Shown: positions 17,413 through 26,501 of the stretch, one piece after another
Position numbering within the stretch: the stretch's first letter is position 1
Layout of the letters: each line of letters begins with the position of its first letter
NCBI GenBank assembly: GCA_963719485.1
Contig: OY970387.1
Coordinates: forward strand, 3,100,001-3,164,000
Direction: 5' to 3'
Source: Bog-473 sp963719485
Lineage (GTDB): Bacteria > Actinomycetota > Acidimicrobiia > Acidimicrobiales > RAAP-2
Length of the DNA: 64,000 nucleotides
Notes under the pieces: generated by a model
Database searches by the model: none
Told to the model about the DNA's origin: nothing
What the model saw: only the letters and a program-made list of their open reading frames with translations
Translations under genes and position numbers: made by a program

Positions 17413-18270
17413 TCAGAGTCGGTCCGCGAAGACCCGGTTGTAGCGGCAGTGCAGGCCGATGCCGCAGATGAGCAGGCCGAGCGTCCACAGGCACGTGACG
17501 AGCACGGGAAGTCCGAAGTCGCCGGGCGTGCCGAGGAGTGCCGAATGGAACAGGTCGACGACGCCGGTCATCGGGTTGAGGTTGATGAAGACCCTCAGAG
17601 GATGCGGCGCGTCCACCGTCGGGTAGATGATCGGCGTGATGTAGAACCACACGATGACGGCAGCCGAGACGACGTAGCGCACGTCGCGGAAGTAGACGTG
17701 CGCAGCCGAGTTCACCAGGCAGAAGCCCACCGTGAGCGCGATGAGCAGCAGCGTCGCCGGGACGAGCAGGAGCAGGGAGGCGCCCAGGCCCGCGCCCAGC
17801 AGCGGGCAGAGGGCGACGGTGATGGCGAGCGTGATCACGAATCCGTAGAGCCCGGTGCCCACCTGCGCGAGCGGAAGCAGGATCCGGGGGAAGTAGACGC
17901 GGCTGGACATCTCCGTCCCGTCGACGACCGCGGTCGAGCCTGGCGCCAGCATCGCCGTGAACGAGATCCACGCCACCATCCCGGACAAAATGAAGATGGG
18001 GTAGTGCGGGGCATGCCCGATTCTCGCCACCTTGGAGAAGATGACGGCCATCACCGCCGACTGCAGGAGGGGGAGACCGATCGCCCACAGCAGCCCGAAC
18101 GAGGCGCGCCGGTAGCGGACGTGGAACTCCTTCCGGGCCAGGATGACCAGCAGCTGGCGCGCCTTCCACACCTCACGGGCCAGGACGGCCGGCGAGGTCG
18201 CCTCGCCCCGCAGATCGATACTGGGCGGGACGGCAGTGTCGATGGAGGTGGGGGTGGCGGTGGTGGTCAC
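17413..18270 (-). CDS. wzm: Polysaccharide ABC exporter permease (ABC-2 type)
   Basis: The 285-residue membrane protein has about six transmembrane segments from residue 62 on. The ARKEFHVRYRRASFGLLWAI motif before the first segment is characteristic of Wzm/TagG/KpsM-type permeases. It is the first gene of the leftward operon and its partner ATPase follows. ATG at 18270 begins a short Thr-rich cytoplasmic tail. Together with the ATPase it would flip a finished, lipid-linked polysaccharide across the membrane. The 172 bases between it and the divergent glycosyltransferase at 18443 must hold both promoters. Confidence 0.92.
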   Translation of the reverse strand: MTTTATPTSIDTAVPPSIDLRGEATSPAVLAREVWKARQLLVILARKEFHVRYRRASFGLLWAIGLPLLQSAVMAVIFSKVARIGHAPHYPIFILSGMVAWISFTAMLAPGSTAVVDGTEMSSRVYFPRILLPLAQVGTGLYGFVITLAITVALCPLLGAGLGASLLLLVPATLLLIALTVGFCLVNSAAHVYFRDVRYVVSAAVIVWFYITPIIYPTVDAPHPLRVFINLNPMTGVVDLFHSALLGTPGDFGLPVLVTCLWTLGLLICGIGLHCRYNRVFADRL

Positions 18271-18442
18271 AGTGGTTTGAGCGGGTGACCAGGGCCTCCT
18301 GTGTTGTCGGCCTGGCTGCTGGGGGAAGAACGGTCCGGAATCCCGAACCTTGCACCCCCGGCCACATTTTCTCGGCCCTCATCCGGCCCGGGAACCAGGA
18401 ACGACGGGCACCGGGGCGCCAGCGCCCATAATCGTCGGCACC

Positions 18443-19699
18443 ATGCGGATCCTGGTGCTGACGAACATGTACCCGCCTCACGCCTACGGGGGCTACGAGC
18501 AGTTGTGCCAGGACGTGGTCACGCGCTGGCGGGCGGCAGGGCACCAGGTGCTCGTCCTCACCAGCACCGTCCGCGTCCCTGGGGTCGACGACGGGCCCGA
18601 GCCGCCCGACGACGTCCGCCGCCAGCTCGGGATCTATTGGGCCGACCACGAGATCGTGAACCCGCCCCTGCGGGTGCGCTACCGGATGGAGCGCGCGAAC
18701 CGGAAGGCCCTCGACGCCGCGGTCGAGGACTTTGCCCCCGACGTCGTCTCGGCCTGGGCCATGGGCGCCATGTCCCTCGGCGCGTTGGGGACGGTGGCCC
18801 GTCGCGGCCTGCCCGTCGTGTCCGTCCTCTGCGACGAGTGGCCGTGCTACGCGCCCGAGGTCGACGCGTGGATGCGCCCACTCCGTACCCATCGTCGCCT
18901 CGCTCGGGTGGTCGGCCTGCTCACCGGCCTCGAGGTGGATCTCCCACCGCTCGACAGCGCGGGCACCGGGTGCTTCATCAGCCAGTTCCTGCTCGACACG
19001 GTGCGGGAGAGGTCGCCGTGGTCCTTCCCCGATGCCACGGTCGTCTACGCCGGGATCAAGACCGAGGAGTTCCCGTTCGTCGAAGCCGGCGACGACGCCT
19101 TCGGCTGGAGGCTTCTCTACGTCGGACGCATCGACCCTCGAAAGGGCATCGAGACGGTCGTCCACGCGTTGGCGGAGTGCCCCGAGTCGGCCACCCTCGC
19201 CGTCGTCGGAGGAGGCGACGACCGGCACCTGTCCGAGCTGCGCGCCGTGGCCGCGTCGTTGGGTCTCGAGGATCGGGTTCGCTTTTCGTCCTCGCCGCGC
19301 GCGGAGTTGGCCGACGTCATGCACGCGGCCGACGCACTGGTCTTCCCCTCGGTGTGGGACGAGCCGTTCGGCCTGGTCCCGCTGGAGGCCATGTCAGCCG
19401 GGCTTCCCGTCCTGGGCACACCCGTGGGCGGCGCCGCCGAGTTTCTCGTCGACGGTGTGAATTGCCTGCGGTTTCCTCCGGGGGACATCGGCGCCCTGGT
19501 GGACGCGTTGCACAGGCTGGCCGGCGATCCGCCGTTGCGGGCCCGGCTGGTCGCCGGCGGTCGAGCCACCGCCGCCGAGCTCGACGTGGACCGCTGGGCC
19601 GACGTGCTGGAGAGCTGGCATCGCCATTGTTCGGCCGGAGGAAGCTCCCCGCGCCCCGACGCACGGCGCCTGCCGTCGTCCGTCGTCGGCCCCGGGTAG
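18443..19699 (+). CDS. Glycosyltransferase family 4
   Basis: The 418-residue GT-B glycosyltransferase starts MRILVLTNMYPPHAYGGYE, the usual N-terminal strand and glycine-rich loop, and has LLYVGRIDPRKGIETVVHAL and FPSVWDEPFGLVPLEAMSAG (E-x7-E) in the donor domain. ATG at 18443 is chosen because the conserved N-terminus begins there; the open frame extends 93 bases upstream without similarity. CATAAT at 18427-18432 lies ten bases before it and could be the -10 of a near-leaderless promoter. The next gene begins ten bases after its stop. Confidence 0.85.
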   Translation: MRILVLTNMYPPHAYGGYEQLCQDVVTRWRAAGHQVLVLTSTVRVPGVDDGPEPPDDVRRQLGIYWADHEIVNPPLRVRYRMERANRKALDAAVEDFAPDVVSAWAMGAMSLGALGTVARRGLPVVSVLCDEWPCYAPEVDAWMRPLRTHRRLARVVGLLTGLEVDLPPLDSAGTGCFISQFLLDTVRERSPWSFPDATVVYAGIKTEEFPFVEAGDDAFGWRLLYVGRIDPRKGIETVVHALAECPESATLAVVGGGDDRHLSELRAVAASLGLEDRVRFSSSPRAELADVMHAADALVFPSVWDEPFGLVPLEAMSAGLPVLGTPVGGAAEFLVDGVNCLRFPPGDIGALVDALHRLAGDPPLRARLVAGGRATAAELDVDRWADVLESWHRHCSAGGSSPRPDARRLPSSVVGPG

Positions 19700-19702
19700 A
19701 TT
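19697..19702 (+). promoter_or_regulatory. Candidate -10 box of a leaderless promoter
   Basis: TAGATT fits the TANNNT consensus and ends six bases before the GTG start at 19709. Its first three bases are also the stop codon of the glycosyltransferase gene. It could give the acyltransferase its own leaderless transcript in addition to read-through. Confidence 0.35.
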
Positions 19703-19708
19703 CAGCCC

Positions 19709-20314
19709 GTGCCCGACCTGGCCGGCCGCGTCGCGGCCAACGTCCGCCTTGCGATGGACGAGCCGCTGTGGCGGGTGTCGATGTTGGCGCGCCTCGACGC
19801 GGTGCGCCGGCGCCGGCAGTTCGCGTCCTTCGGCCAGGGGTCGATCATCCACCGACCCGATTGGCTCTACGGGACCAAGGCCATGGTCATCGGCGACGGC
19901 GTCCTGGTGATGCCCGGGGCATGGCTCGCGGTCGAGCGGCAGGCGCTGGGCGGTGACCCGGTGCTGCACATCGGCGATCGGGTGGCGATGCGGACGAACT
20001 GCACCATCAGCGCGGCGGAGTCCATCGTGCTGGAAGACGACGTCGTCTTCGGTGGTGGCGTGACCGTCATCGACTCGGACCACACGTGGGACGCCGGAAA
20101 CCCCAACGTCCTGTACAACCCGTTGGTGACCTCGCCGGTGCGGATCGGACGTGGCAGCTGGGTCGGGGATCGCGCCACGGTGCTCCGGGGTACGGACATC
20201 GGGGAGTTCTGCATGATCGGCGCCGGCAGCGTGGTCCGGGGCGTCATACCGGACCACTCGGTGGCGGTCGGGTCACCGGCCAAGGTGGTCGGTTCTACCC
20301 GTGCGCCGACCTGA
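19709..20314 (+). CDS. Hexapeptide-repeat (LbH) acyltransferase
   Basis: The 201-residue protein is a third beta-helix acyltransferase. The WbbJ/maltose-acetyltransferase-like core has VLHIGDRVAMRTNCTISAAE, the His-containing VIDSDHTWDAG loop expected at the active site, and VRIGRGSWVGDRATVLRG plus the closing VAVGSPAKVVG loop. GTG at 19709 is ten bases downstream of the glycosyltransferase stop. The two were probably acquired and expressed together, with this enzyme acetylating the sugar added by that transferase; that link is inference. Confidence 0.82.
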   Translation: MPDLAGRVAANVRLAMDEPLWRVSMLARLDAVRRRRQFASFGQGSIIHRPDWLYGTKAMVIGDGVLVMPGAWLAVERQALGGDPVLHIGDRVAMRTNCTISAAESIVLEDDVVFGGGVTVIDSDHTWDAGNPNVLYNPLVTSPVRIGRGSWVGDRATVLRGTDIGEFCMIGAGSVVRGVIPDHSVAVGSPAKVVGSTRAPT

Positions 20315-20329
20315 GCGCGGACCGCAGGC

Positions 20330-21514
20330 CTACCGTTCGCCTCCGGCGACGTTGGTGCGGAGACCCACCTGCGGATCGGTCGATCGCGTCGGCCGCTGTG
20401 AAGCGGACCACGACCGGCGGAGCCGGAGGAAGGGTGCCTCGATCAGCCGGTAACTGACGAGCGCGACCACACAGCTGAGCGGGACACAGATCGCCAGCAG
20501 CTCGGGGTAGCCGAGAGACGGCGCTCGCTGCGCAATCTGGTTGACGATCGGAAAGTGCCAGAGGTAGAGGCTGTAGGAGGCGATCCCGAGGAGCGCGAGG
20601 GGACGCCACTCCAAGACGGTGCCCACGACGCCGCGCCGGAGGGGGAGCGCGACCGCCCCGACCGTGAGGAACGCCGCGGGCACGAGCAGGACGTCGAGGT
20701 CGTAGCGCCAGACGACGACGGCCCAGAAGGGCAACGAGGCCAGGACCCACGTGGAGCTCCGACCCGCCCAGCTGCGCAGGGCCTGCGGGCCCTCGTCCCG
20801 CCATGCAGTCCGCAGGACCGCCAGCAACATCCCCGGCACGAAGAAGACGAAGGTGGACGGCAACGAGTACATCCAACGCTCGCTGGGCGCGGTGACGCTC
20901 GACACGGTGATCCACCGGACTAGTTCGGCCACGATGCCCATGCCGACGAGGCACCAGCACGCGCGCTGCCACGAGCTCGACGCCACCTTCATGATGGCGA
21001 ACGCGATGAAGGGCAGCAGAATGTAGAACTGCACTTCGACGACGAGGGACCACATCACGCCGTCCACGTGCGCCAGGGTGACCGGGAAGAAACTCTCCAG
21101 CAGGAGCAGCGATCTCCACCACGTGGTGAACGAGCCTCCGTGGTCGATGGCGAGGAGGTACACGACGAGCACGAAGTAGTACAGGGGGAGGATGCGCAAC
21201 GCTCGGTTCGCCGCATAGCGTCCGAGGCGCACGTCGGATCCGGACGCGAGGTCGCGCCGGGCGAATGGCCGGTAGAGCAGGTATCCCGTCAGCGCGAAGA
21301 ACAGGTAGACGCCGAACCCACCGCCGAGCAGGAGGCGGTCGAGGTAGGTGGCATAGGCACCGGGCCCGTAGTGTCGGCTGACGCCGAAGACGTGCCCTTC
21401 GAGGACGGCCAGAGCGGCCAGGGCGCGCAGCGATTCGACCGCCGCCTGGCGGTTTTCACCCGCCTGGTTGATCGTCGGTGCGTCTCGGGTCAGCCAGCGC
21501 CGTCCCAGAGGCAT
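20330..21514 (-). CDS. Membrane acyltransferase, family 3 (OafA-like)
   Basis: The 394-residue protein is an integral membrane acyltransferase (Acyl_transf_3). About ten hydrophobic segments are visible, and the N-terminal VESLRALAALAVLEGHVFG carries the family's Arg and catalytic-site His. These enzymes take acyl groups from cytoplasmic CoA to glycans on the outer face. ATG at 21514 is preferred over 21559 because GGGGAGGAAGC stands directly before it. It ends 15 bases after the convergent acyltransferase. The gene diverges from the GT2 at 21646. Confidence 0.85.
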   Translation of the reverse strand: MPLGRRWLTRDAPTINQAGENRQAAVESLRALAALAVLEGHVFGVSRHYGPGAYATYLDRLLLGGGFGVYLFFALTGYLLYRPFARRDLASGSDVRLGRYAANRALRILPLYYFVLVVYLLAIDHGGSFTTWWRSLLLLESFFPVTLAHVDGVMWSLVVEVQFYILLPFIAFAIMKVASSSWQRACWCLVGMGIVAELVRWITVSSVTAPSERWMYSLPSTFVFFVPGMLLAVLRTAWRDEGPQALRSWAGRSSTWVLASLPFWAVVVWRYDLDVLLVPAAFLTVGAVALPLRRGVVGTVLEWRPLALLGIASYSLYLWHFPIVNQIAQRAPSLGYPELLAICVPLSCVVALVSYRLIEAPFLRLRRSWSASQRPTRSTDPQVGLRTNVAGGER

Positions 21515-21645
21515 GCTTCCTCCCCTTCTCTCCACCAAGGAACGCCTCCCCCTGGGCATGCTTGCGGCGCGACGCAGCTCGCTCGTCCCGCGGGGAGGCC
21601 GGCCGCTCTCCCGCGGTTCTTGGATATGCTCCGCGCCGAATCTCC

Positions 21646-22626
21646 ATGCCGACGACCGCTTCCAACGGCGGGGCGCCCGACCCCGCTGTCACCGTGGTCG
21701 TCGCCACCCGTGACAGACCGGTGCTGTTGGCGGAGGCACTGGCGGCGATCCGCCGGTCCTTGCGCAAGGATGATCGCCTCGTCGTCGTGGACTCCGCCTC
21801 GAGGGACCCGCGCGTCCGGGCCGTGGCGGAGTCGGCCGGGGCCACCGTCCTCCGTTGCGACCTGCCCGGTGCCTGCCGGGCCCGCAACATGGGGGTACGG
21901 GCGGCATCGACCGAGGTGGTGGCCTTCACCGACGACGACTGCCTGCCCGCGCCGGACTGGGTTCCCGCCGTTTCGGCTGCCTTCGCGGCCAATGCCGACG
22001 TGGCGTTCGTGACCGGGCGGGTGACGGTGGACGAGCCGATCTCGGGTCGGATGCAACTGGGCCTGTCGATCCACGACGTGGCGGTGCCGACGGACGTCAA
22101 CGCCGGGTCGGACGTCTCGAAGATTGGCCACGGGGCGAACATGGCCTGGCGGCGCGGACAGCTCGAGGCGATCGGGGGCTTCGACGAGGGACTCGGGCCG
22201 GGCACGCCCCTGCGGGCGGCCGAGGATCACGACCTGTTCTGGCGGGCCCTGCGGGCGGGAATGACCGGGGCGTACGACCCCGGCGTGGTCGTGCGGCACC
22301 GGCAGTGGCGGGGGCGGAGCGACCAGCTGCGCACCGCGTACGGCTACGGCGTCGGTGCCGGCGCCTTGGCCGTGAAGCAGTGGCGCCTGGACCAGACCGA
22401 GGGACCCGAGGACCAGGTCGTCCCGATGCCGAGATGGGCCGGCCTCCGTGTGGCCGCCCATGAGCTGGGCTGGCGCCAAGGGCTGGTGCCGATGGCCCGG
22501 AGCGCCGCCGAGGGGTACGCGATGGGCGTCCTCTCCGATGCCGTCAAGCTGGCCGGTTCCCTGCGCGGCGCGTCGCTGGCGCGAGCGTTGCCGATGGAGG
22601 CCGGCCGCTACACGAGCACGCCGTAG
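21646..22626 (+). CDS. Glycosyltransferase family 2
   Basis: The 326-residue GT-A glycosyltransferase has VTVVVATRDRPVLLAEAL, LVVVDSASRD and the metal-binding FTDDDCLPAPDW (about residues 95-106), then GHGANMAWRR and AAEDHDLFWRALRAG on the acceptor side. This arrangement resembles mycofactocin- and exopolysaccharide-type GT2 proteins. ATG at 21646 begins the conserved region; the open frame extends upstream to 21478 without similarity. Its last 19 bases overlap the 3' end of the convergent ligase gene, so the two transcripts are complementary there. Confidence 0.84.
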   Translation: MPTTASNGGAPDPAVTVVVATRDRPVLLAEALAAIRRSLRKDDRLVVVDSASRDPRVRAVAESAGATVLRCDLPGACRARNMGVRAASTEVVAFTDDDCLPAPDWVPAVSAAFAANADVAFVTGRVTVDEPISGRMQLGLSIHDVAVPTDVNAGSDVSKIGHGANMAWRRGQLEAIGGFDEGLGPGTPLRAAEDHDLFWRALRAGMTGAYDPGVVVRHRQWRGRSDQLRTAYGYGVGAGALAVKQWRLDQTEGPEDQVVPMPRWAGLRVAAHELGWRQGLVPMARSAAEGYAMGVLSDAVKLAGSLRGASLARALPMEAGRYTSTP

Positions 22627-24503
22627 CGCTCCCGCTCGTCCGGAGCGTCGGACCACTCCTCGTCCGGGGGGGATCGGTCCGGAGCCCAGGCCCGCCGCCG
22701 GAAGCGCAGCGGTGGGACCTGCAGCATAAGGAGCAGACCCGCGACCGCGCACCAGAACGGCGCCGTGGTGGCCCACGCCGGCCGGCCGGTCTGGACCGGC
22801 TGTGTCGCGTTACCGGTCATCTGCAGGTGCGGGACGATGGGAGCGAACGCGTGGCGGATCTCGGTGGTGACCGCGGCCGGTGTGGCTCCCCGCACCGTGA
22901 CCAACACCTCCGCCGGGAACGCAAAGGGTTCGATCGTGGCGAGCTGCAGGCAGTCGACCCCCGTACCGGGAGCCACGACGTCTCGGCTCGTCAGCGCGCC
23001 GCAGAGGGTATTGGAGAGTGCGGCGCCGTCGAACGCGTTCACGGGTCCACCGTTCGTGAAGTCGAGCCACGGCGCCGTCAGGATGACGGAGTACGTCTGG
23101 GACGACGACAGCGGAGCGGAGACGAACAGGATGCAGCCGATTCCGATGCCGGCGAGCGGCAGCAGCGCGCGGGAACCCCAGCGCCGGCGGACGCGTTCGG
23201 GGCGGGGCACGGCCTCGGCCGCGGCGACGCCGAGCGCGGCGAGGACGGCCAGCACCCACTGGGACTGCAGGGTGCCCACCAGGTCGTAGGTGGCCATGGC
23301 GACCGCCACGGCGAACACCCCGATGAGGCAGGCCGCGCCGACGTTCCTCGTCTCTGTCCCGCGGGGCGAACGAAGCGCCCGGGCCGTCGTCGCCATGGCC
23401 GTCACCATCAGGGCGATCCAGGCGGCCACGCCGACGACCCCGATCGTCGCGTAGATGAGGGCATAGCCATTGTCCACGCCACCGAAGACGCTCGACACGC
23501 CGTTGAACCCGAGGCCGGTGAACGGCCGGTGCACGACGAGGGAGAACAGGAAGGGGAGGCGTTCGAGACGGACCGAGGCCGGGTCGGCCGCCGAACCGGC
23601 GGTGAACGGCGACGTCACGAGTGACGGGTCGAGCAGCGCCACCAACCCCGCGGCCACCGCCACCACGCCGAGCCATCGCAGGAGGCGGCGGTCCCCACCC
23701 GTGGCCAGGAGGAACAGCAGGGTCGCCACCGCCGCCGCGACCACGGCGCTGCGGGCCCCCGAGAAGATGACTGCCACGAACACGGCGATCGGCAGGAGCA
23801 GCGCCGCCTTCCGCCACGGGCTTCGTCCGTGGCTCCACCGGATGGTGGCCGCCACGGTCAGGGGAAGCAGCATCGCCAGCACCCAGCCGTACTCGAGGGC
23901 GAATTGGGCGGCGCCCTGGGAGCGCACGGCGGTGCCCCGCACGCTGAGGGTCCCCGGGGCGATCCCCGGAACGTAGCTCGCCGGCACGTGCTCGAAGAAG
24001 AACTGTCCCCACGAGAACTTGGTGACGCGCTCGACGAACCCGATGAGGACGGCAGCCACGACGCCCCAGGCGATCAGGTTCACGATCCTCCGCATGCCGA
24101 TCGTGCGCACCGCGGCCAGGACCACCACGAAGAGGATCACGAGGTCGAGCACGTAGAGGAAGGCGTGCAGGTCGCCCGCCAGGGACACCGATCGCGGCGC
24201 CAGGAGCACACCTGCGGTGAACGCCGTGACCAGCAGGGCCGCCATGGCGCCGTGCACCGGGGTGAGGGCGAAGGCCCTTCCCTTCGGTTCGCCGGGTCTG
24301 CCGGAGCGCAGCACGAGGCGCAGCGCGAAGACGTACAGCACCAACCGATCGACCAGCAGGAGGTGGGGGCCGTAGGGGACGATGAGCAGTCCCGGCACCA
24401 ACAGCCAGAAGGCGAGGAGGCAGCCGGTGGCGACCTCGATCGAGCCGAACAGGACGACGAGGACGCCGACGAGGGTGAGGAGCAGATCCCCGGCCGCGCC
24501 CAT
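22608..24503 (-). CDS. O-antigen ligase/polymerase-like membrane protein with a large C-terminal extracytoplasmic loop
   Basis: The 631-residue protein has about eleven transmembrane segments in its first 470 residues and a long loop with FEHVPASYVPGIAP and LEYGWVLAMLLPL, the layout of the Wzy_C (O-antigen ligase/polymerase) family. After TM helix LPLAGIGIGCILFVSAPLSS a hydrophilic domain of about 120 residues follows (TYSVILTAPWLDFTNGGP, DCLQLATIEPFAFPA, IRHAFAPIVPHL) and then a last helix FWCAVAGLLLMLQVPPL. The start is ATG at 24503, three bases after the stop of the Wzz-like gene. The two form an operon and should act together in chain assembly or attachment outside the membrane. Confidence 0.8.
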   Translation of the reverse strand: MGAAGDLLLTLVGVLVVLFGSIEVATGCLLAFWLLVPGLLIVPYGPHLLLVDRLVLYVFALRLVLRSGRPGEPKGRAFALTPVHGAMAALLVTAFTAGVLLAPRSVSLAGDLHAFLYVLDLVILFVVVLAAVRTIGMRRIVNLIAWGVVAAVLIGFVERVTKFSWGQFFFEHVPASYVPGIAPGTLSVRGTAVRSQGAAQFALEYGWVLAMLLPLTVAATIRWSHGRSPWRKAALLLPIAVFVAVIFSGARSAVVAAAVATLLFLLATGGDRRLLRWLGVVAVAAGLVALLDPSLVTSPFTAGSAADPASVRLERLPFLFSLVVHRPFTGLGFNGVSSVFGGVDNGYALIYATIGVVGVAAWIALMVTAMATTARALRSPRGTETRNVGAACLIGVFAVAVAMATYDLVGTLQSQWVLAVLAALGVAAAEAVPRPERVRRRWGSRALLPLAGIGIGCILFVSAPLSSSQTYSVILTAPWLDFTNGGPVNAFDGAALSNTLCGALTSRDVVAPGTGVDCLQLATIEPFAFPAEVLVTVRGATPAAVTTEIRHAFAPIVPHLQMTGNATQPVQTGRPAWATTAPFWCAVAGLLLMLQVPPLRFRRRAWAPDRSPPDEEWSDAPDERERYGVLV

Positions 24504-24506
24504 GGC

Positions 24507-25241
24507 CTATGACGTGCGGAAGAGGGAGCGGCGGTTGCGCCAGAACTGCGTCGCCAGGAACACCACCGCGAAGCCACCCACCGCGAGTCCGACGGCAAGC
24601 GTCAGAGCGTCGGCACGCGAAGGCTTGTGTGCGGTGGCCGCCGTGGCGGGATCGATGACCTTGAACGTGTACCGGTCAACCTTCGGGATGTTGTAGACCG
24701 CTACCTCGTACTTGACGAACTTGCTGACCTCTGCTGCCGTGGACTGCGCCAGGCGCTCGGCGACCTGCGGGTTCGACCAGGTTGCCGTCACGTCCATCAG
24801 CAATGACTCGCTCGGCACGACGGCTGTCACGGATCCCAACACGTCGCCGAGGGACAGGTGCAGTTGCGTCGCCACGGGCTGGGCGATCAGGAAGGTGCCG
24901 GCCAGCGCGGCGTACTTGAGACGCAGCTCGTCGAGCTTCAGCAGTTGGCCATCGTCGCCGGCGGTGGCGAGGGCGGGCGGGTCGTCGATGAGCATTACGG
25001 CGGTGCTGCTCCACGTGGTCGGGGTGGCCAGGACGGACCGGGCGCCCGTGACGCCCAGCAGAACGGCCACGATGAGGCCCAGCACGACGGCCAGGCGCGG
25101 CGTCGTCCCGAGGGCTCTGACCACGCGCCGTTGCCAGTGGTCGGGCGGCAGGTTCCCGTGGGCGGGCTCGTCGAAGTACCCCTCGCTGCCGTTGGGCGCG
25201 GTGACCGCTCCCCGGCGCGGAGTCAGCTCGATTTGGCTCAC
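24507..25241 (-). CDS. Wzz-like chain-length/polysaccharide co-polymerase protein
   Basis: The 244-residue protein has the two-helix topology of Wzz/YveK-type co-polymerases: a first membrane helix at about residues 50-70 (LAVVLGLIVAVLLGV), a periplasmic-type domain beginning WSSTAVMLIDDPP, and a second helix at about 212-234 (LTLAVGLAVGGFAVVFLA). The kinase domain fused in many actinobacterial relatives is absent. Its stop lies three bases before the ligase/polymerase start, which fits a role in setting chain length. The ATG at 25241 is supported by position; the upstream frame is without similarity. Confidence 0.75.
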   Translation of the reverse strand: MSQIELTPRRGAVTAPNGSEGYFDEPAHGNLPPDHWQRRVVRALGTTPRLAVVLGLIVAVLLGVTGARSVLATPTTWSSTAVMLIDDPPALATAGDDGQLLKLDELRLKYAALAGTFLIAQPVATQLHLSLGDVLGSVTAVVPSESLLMDVTATWSNPQVAERLAQSTAAEVSKFVKYEVAVYNIPKVDRYTFKVIDPATAATAHKPSRADALTLAVGLAVGGFAVVFLATQFWRNRRSLFRTS

Positions 25242-25564
25242 GTTGGGTCAGGCCCCCGTCTCGTTCGTCCCGGCCTCCTTGGCGGGACTCTCTCCACCTG
25301 GGGGAACGTCGGACCCGGGCGCGGATTACGGTCGGAAAGACTCGCACCCGGCAGCCGGCGGACGTCCGCATCGTGCCAGCTCAGGCACGAGGCAGCGCCG
25401 GTTCGGCCGCCGGCGCCCTGGTCACCGGCGGACCCTCGGATCGCCCCCTCGGATCGCCCCCTCGGATCGCAAGGTGACAACCGACCTGTCGTTTCCGTGG
25501 ACGGACAGATCGATCAGGCCCCACGCAACACCGAGTGCTCGGAACAGCGAGCTCAGGGGGAGTA
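25242..25564. other. Divergent intergenic region
   Basis: These 323 bases separate the leftward Wzz-like gene from the rightward sulfotransferase and must hold a promoter for each. Apart from the short tandem repeat at 25434-25472 I see no gene, RNA or operator. Confidence 0.4.
25434..25472. repeat. Tandem 13-base repeat, three copies
   Basis: The unit CCTCGGATCGCCC stands three times head to tail; the last copy differs in its final two bases. It lies about 93 bases before the sulfotransferase start. It could be a slippage product or a set of protein-binding sites. Confidence 0.7.
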
Positions 25565-26467
25565 GTGCTTCCGACCTTCATTGTCATCGGTGCCCAGAAA
25601 GCCGGTACCTCGAGCCTCTGGGAGTACCTGAACGAGCATCCCGACGTCTTCGTCACCCTCGACAAAGAGCCGAAGTTCTTCGTGAAGGAACGGGGTTGGG
25701 AGCGTGGGCTGCTATGGTACGAGGGCCTGTTCGACACGGCCGGAGCAGCCAAGGCCCGGGGAGAGTTCTCGACGGACTACACCTGCTTCCCCATCTACTC
25801 CGGTGTGCCCGCCCGCATGGCGTCACTCGTCCCTGACGTCAAGTTGATCTACCTCATGCGCAACCCGCTCGAACGCATGCGGTCGGCGTATGCGTACGGA
25901 TTGTGGCAGGGAACGGAAACCCGGACGATAGGGGAGGCGCTGCGAGTCGATGCTCGCTATCACATCCAATCCCAGTACGCCCTTCAGATCGAGCAGTACG
26001 CAGACCGCTTCTCGCCCTCCCAGATGCTCTTCGTCACCTCGGAAGACCTGCGGCAGCAGCGACGGGAGACGATGAGCCGGATCTTCTCGTTCATCGGCGT
26101 CGATCCGACCTTCGTGCCGGCCAATCTCGTCGAGGACTTCAATACCGCCCAGGGACGCACGCGGCCGCGCCCGTGGGCGAGACATCTGGGCGATGCGATC
26201 ATCAAGACGCACCTCGACGAGCACATGCCGTCATCGCTGGAGTCCGTGATCGGGCGAATCGGCAATCATGCGCTGGCGAGGACGGATATTCATCCCAGTG
26301 ACGTGGAAGTGCCGGATGACTTGGCCGATGCGCTCGTCCGGTATCTCCGTCACGACCTGGCATCGCTCCGGAACTTCATGGGACCCTCATTCGACTGTTG
26401 GGGACTGAGCGAACCCACCGCGCTGCGGAGCCCATCTCTGCAACAGGAATCACAACTGGGGACTTGA
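25565..26467 (+). CDS. Sulfotransferase (PAPS-dependent)
   Basis: The 300-residue protein is a cytosolic-type sulfotransferase that moves sulfate from PAPS to a hydroxyl acceptor. The 5'-phosphosulfate loop is IVIGAQKAGTSSLWEYL with Lys12, and the 3'-phosphate site is YLMRNPLERMRSAYAYG, both well conserved and in the order seen in heparan-sulfate and carbohydrate sulfotransferases. GTG at 25565 is preferred to 25535 because the conserved strand begins there and AGGGGGAG precedes it. Its place at the end of the polysaccharide locus suggests sulfation of the exported glycan or of its lipid carrier. No PAPS-synthesis genes are in the window. Confidence 0.87.
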   Translation: MLPTFIVIGAQKAGTSSLWEYLNEHPDVFVTLDKEPKFFVKERGWERGLLWYEGLFDTAGAAKARGEFSTDYTCFPIYSGVPARMASLVPDVKLIYLMRNPLERMRSAYAYGLWQGTETRTIGEALRVDARYHIQSQYALQIEQYADRFSPSQMLFVTSEDLRQQRRETMSRIFSFIGVDPTFVPANLVEDFNTAQGRTRPRPWARHLGDAIIKTHLDEHMPSSLESVIGRIGNHALARTDIHPSDVEVPDDLADALVRYLRHDLASLRNFMGPSFDCWGLSEPTALRSPSLQQESQLGT

Positions 26468-26501
26468 TCCAGTCCGACGGACAGGGCGAAGGGCGTCGGT
26501 C

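Noticed and set aside
3220..20331. Shared 15-mer GCGGACCGCAGGCCT at 3220-3234 and 20317-20331
   Set aside because: Both lie in non-coding gaps, but the match does not extend, and it is built on a short GC palindrome likely to recur by chance at this composition.
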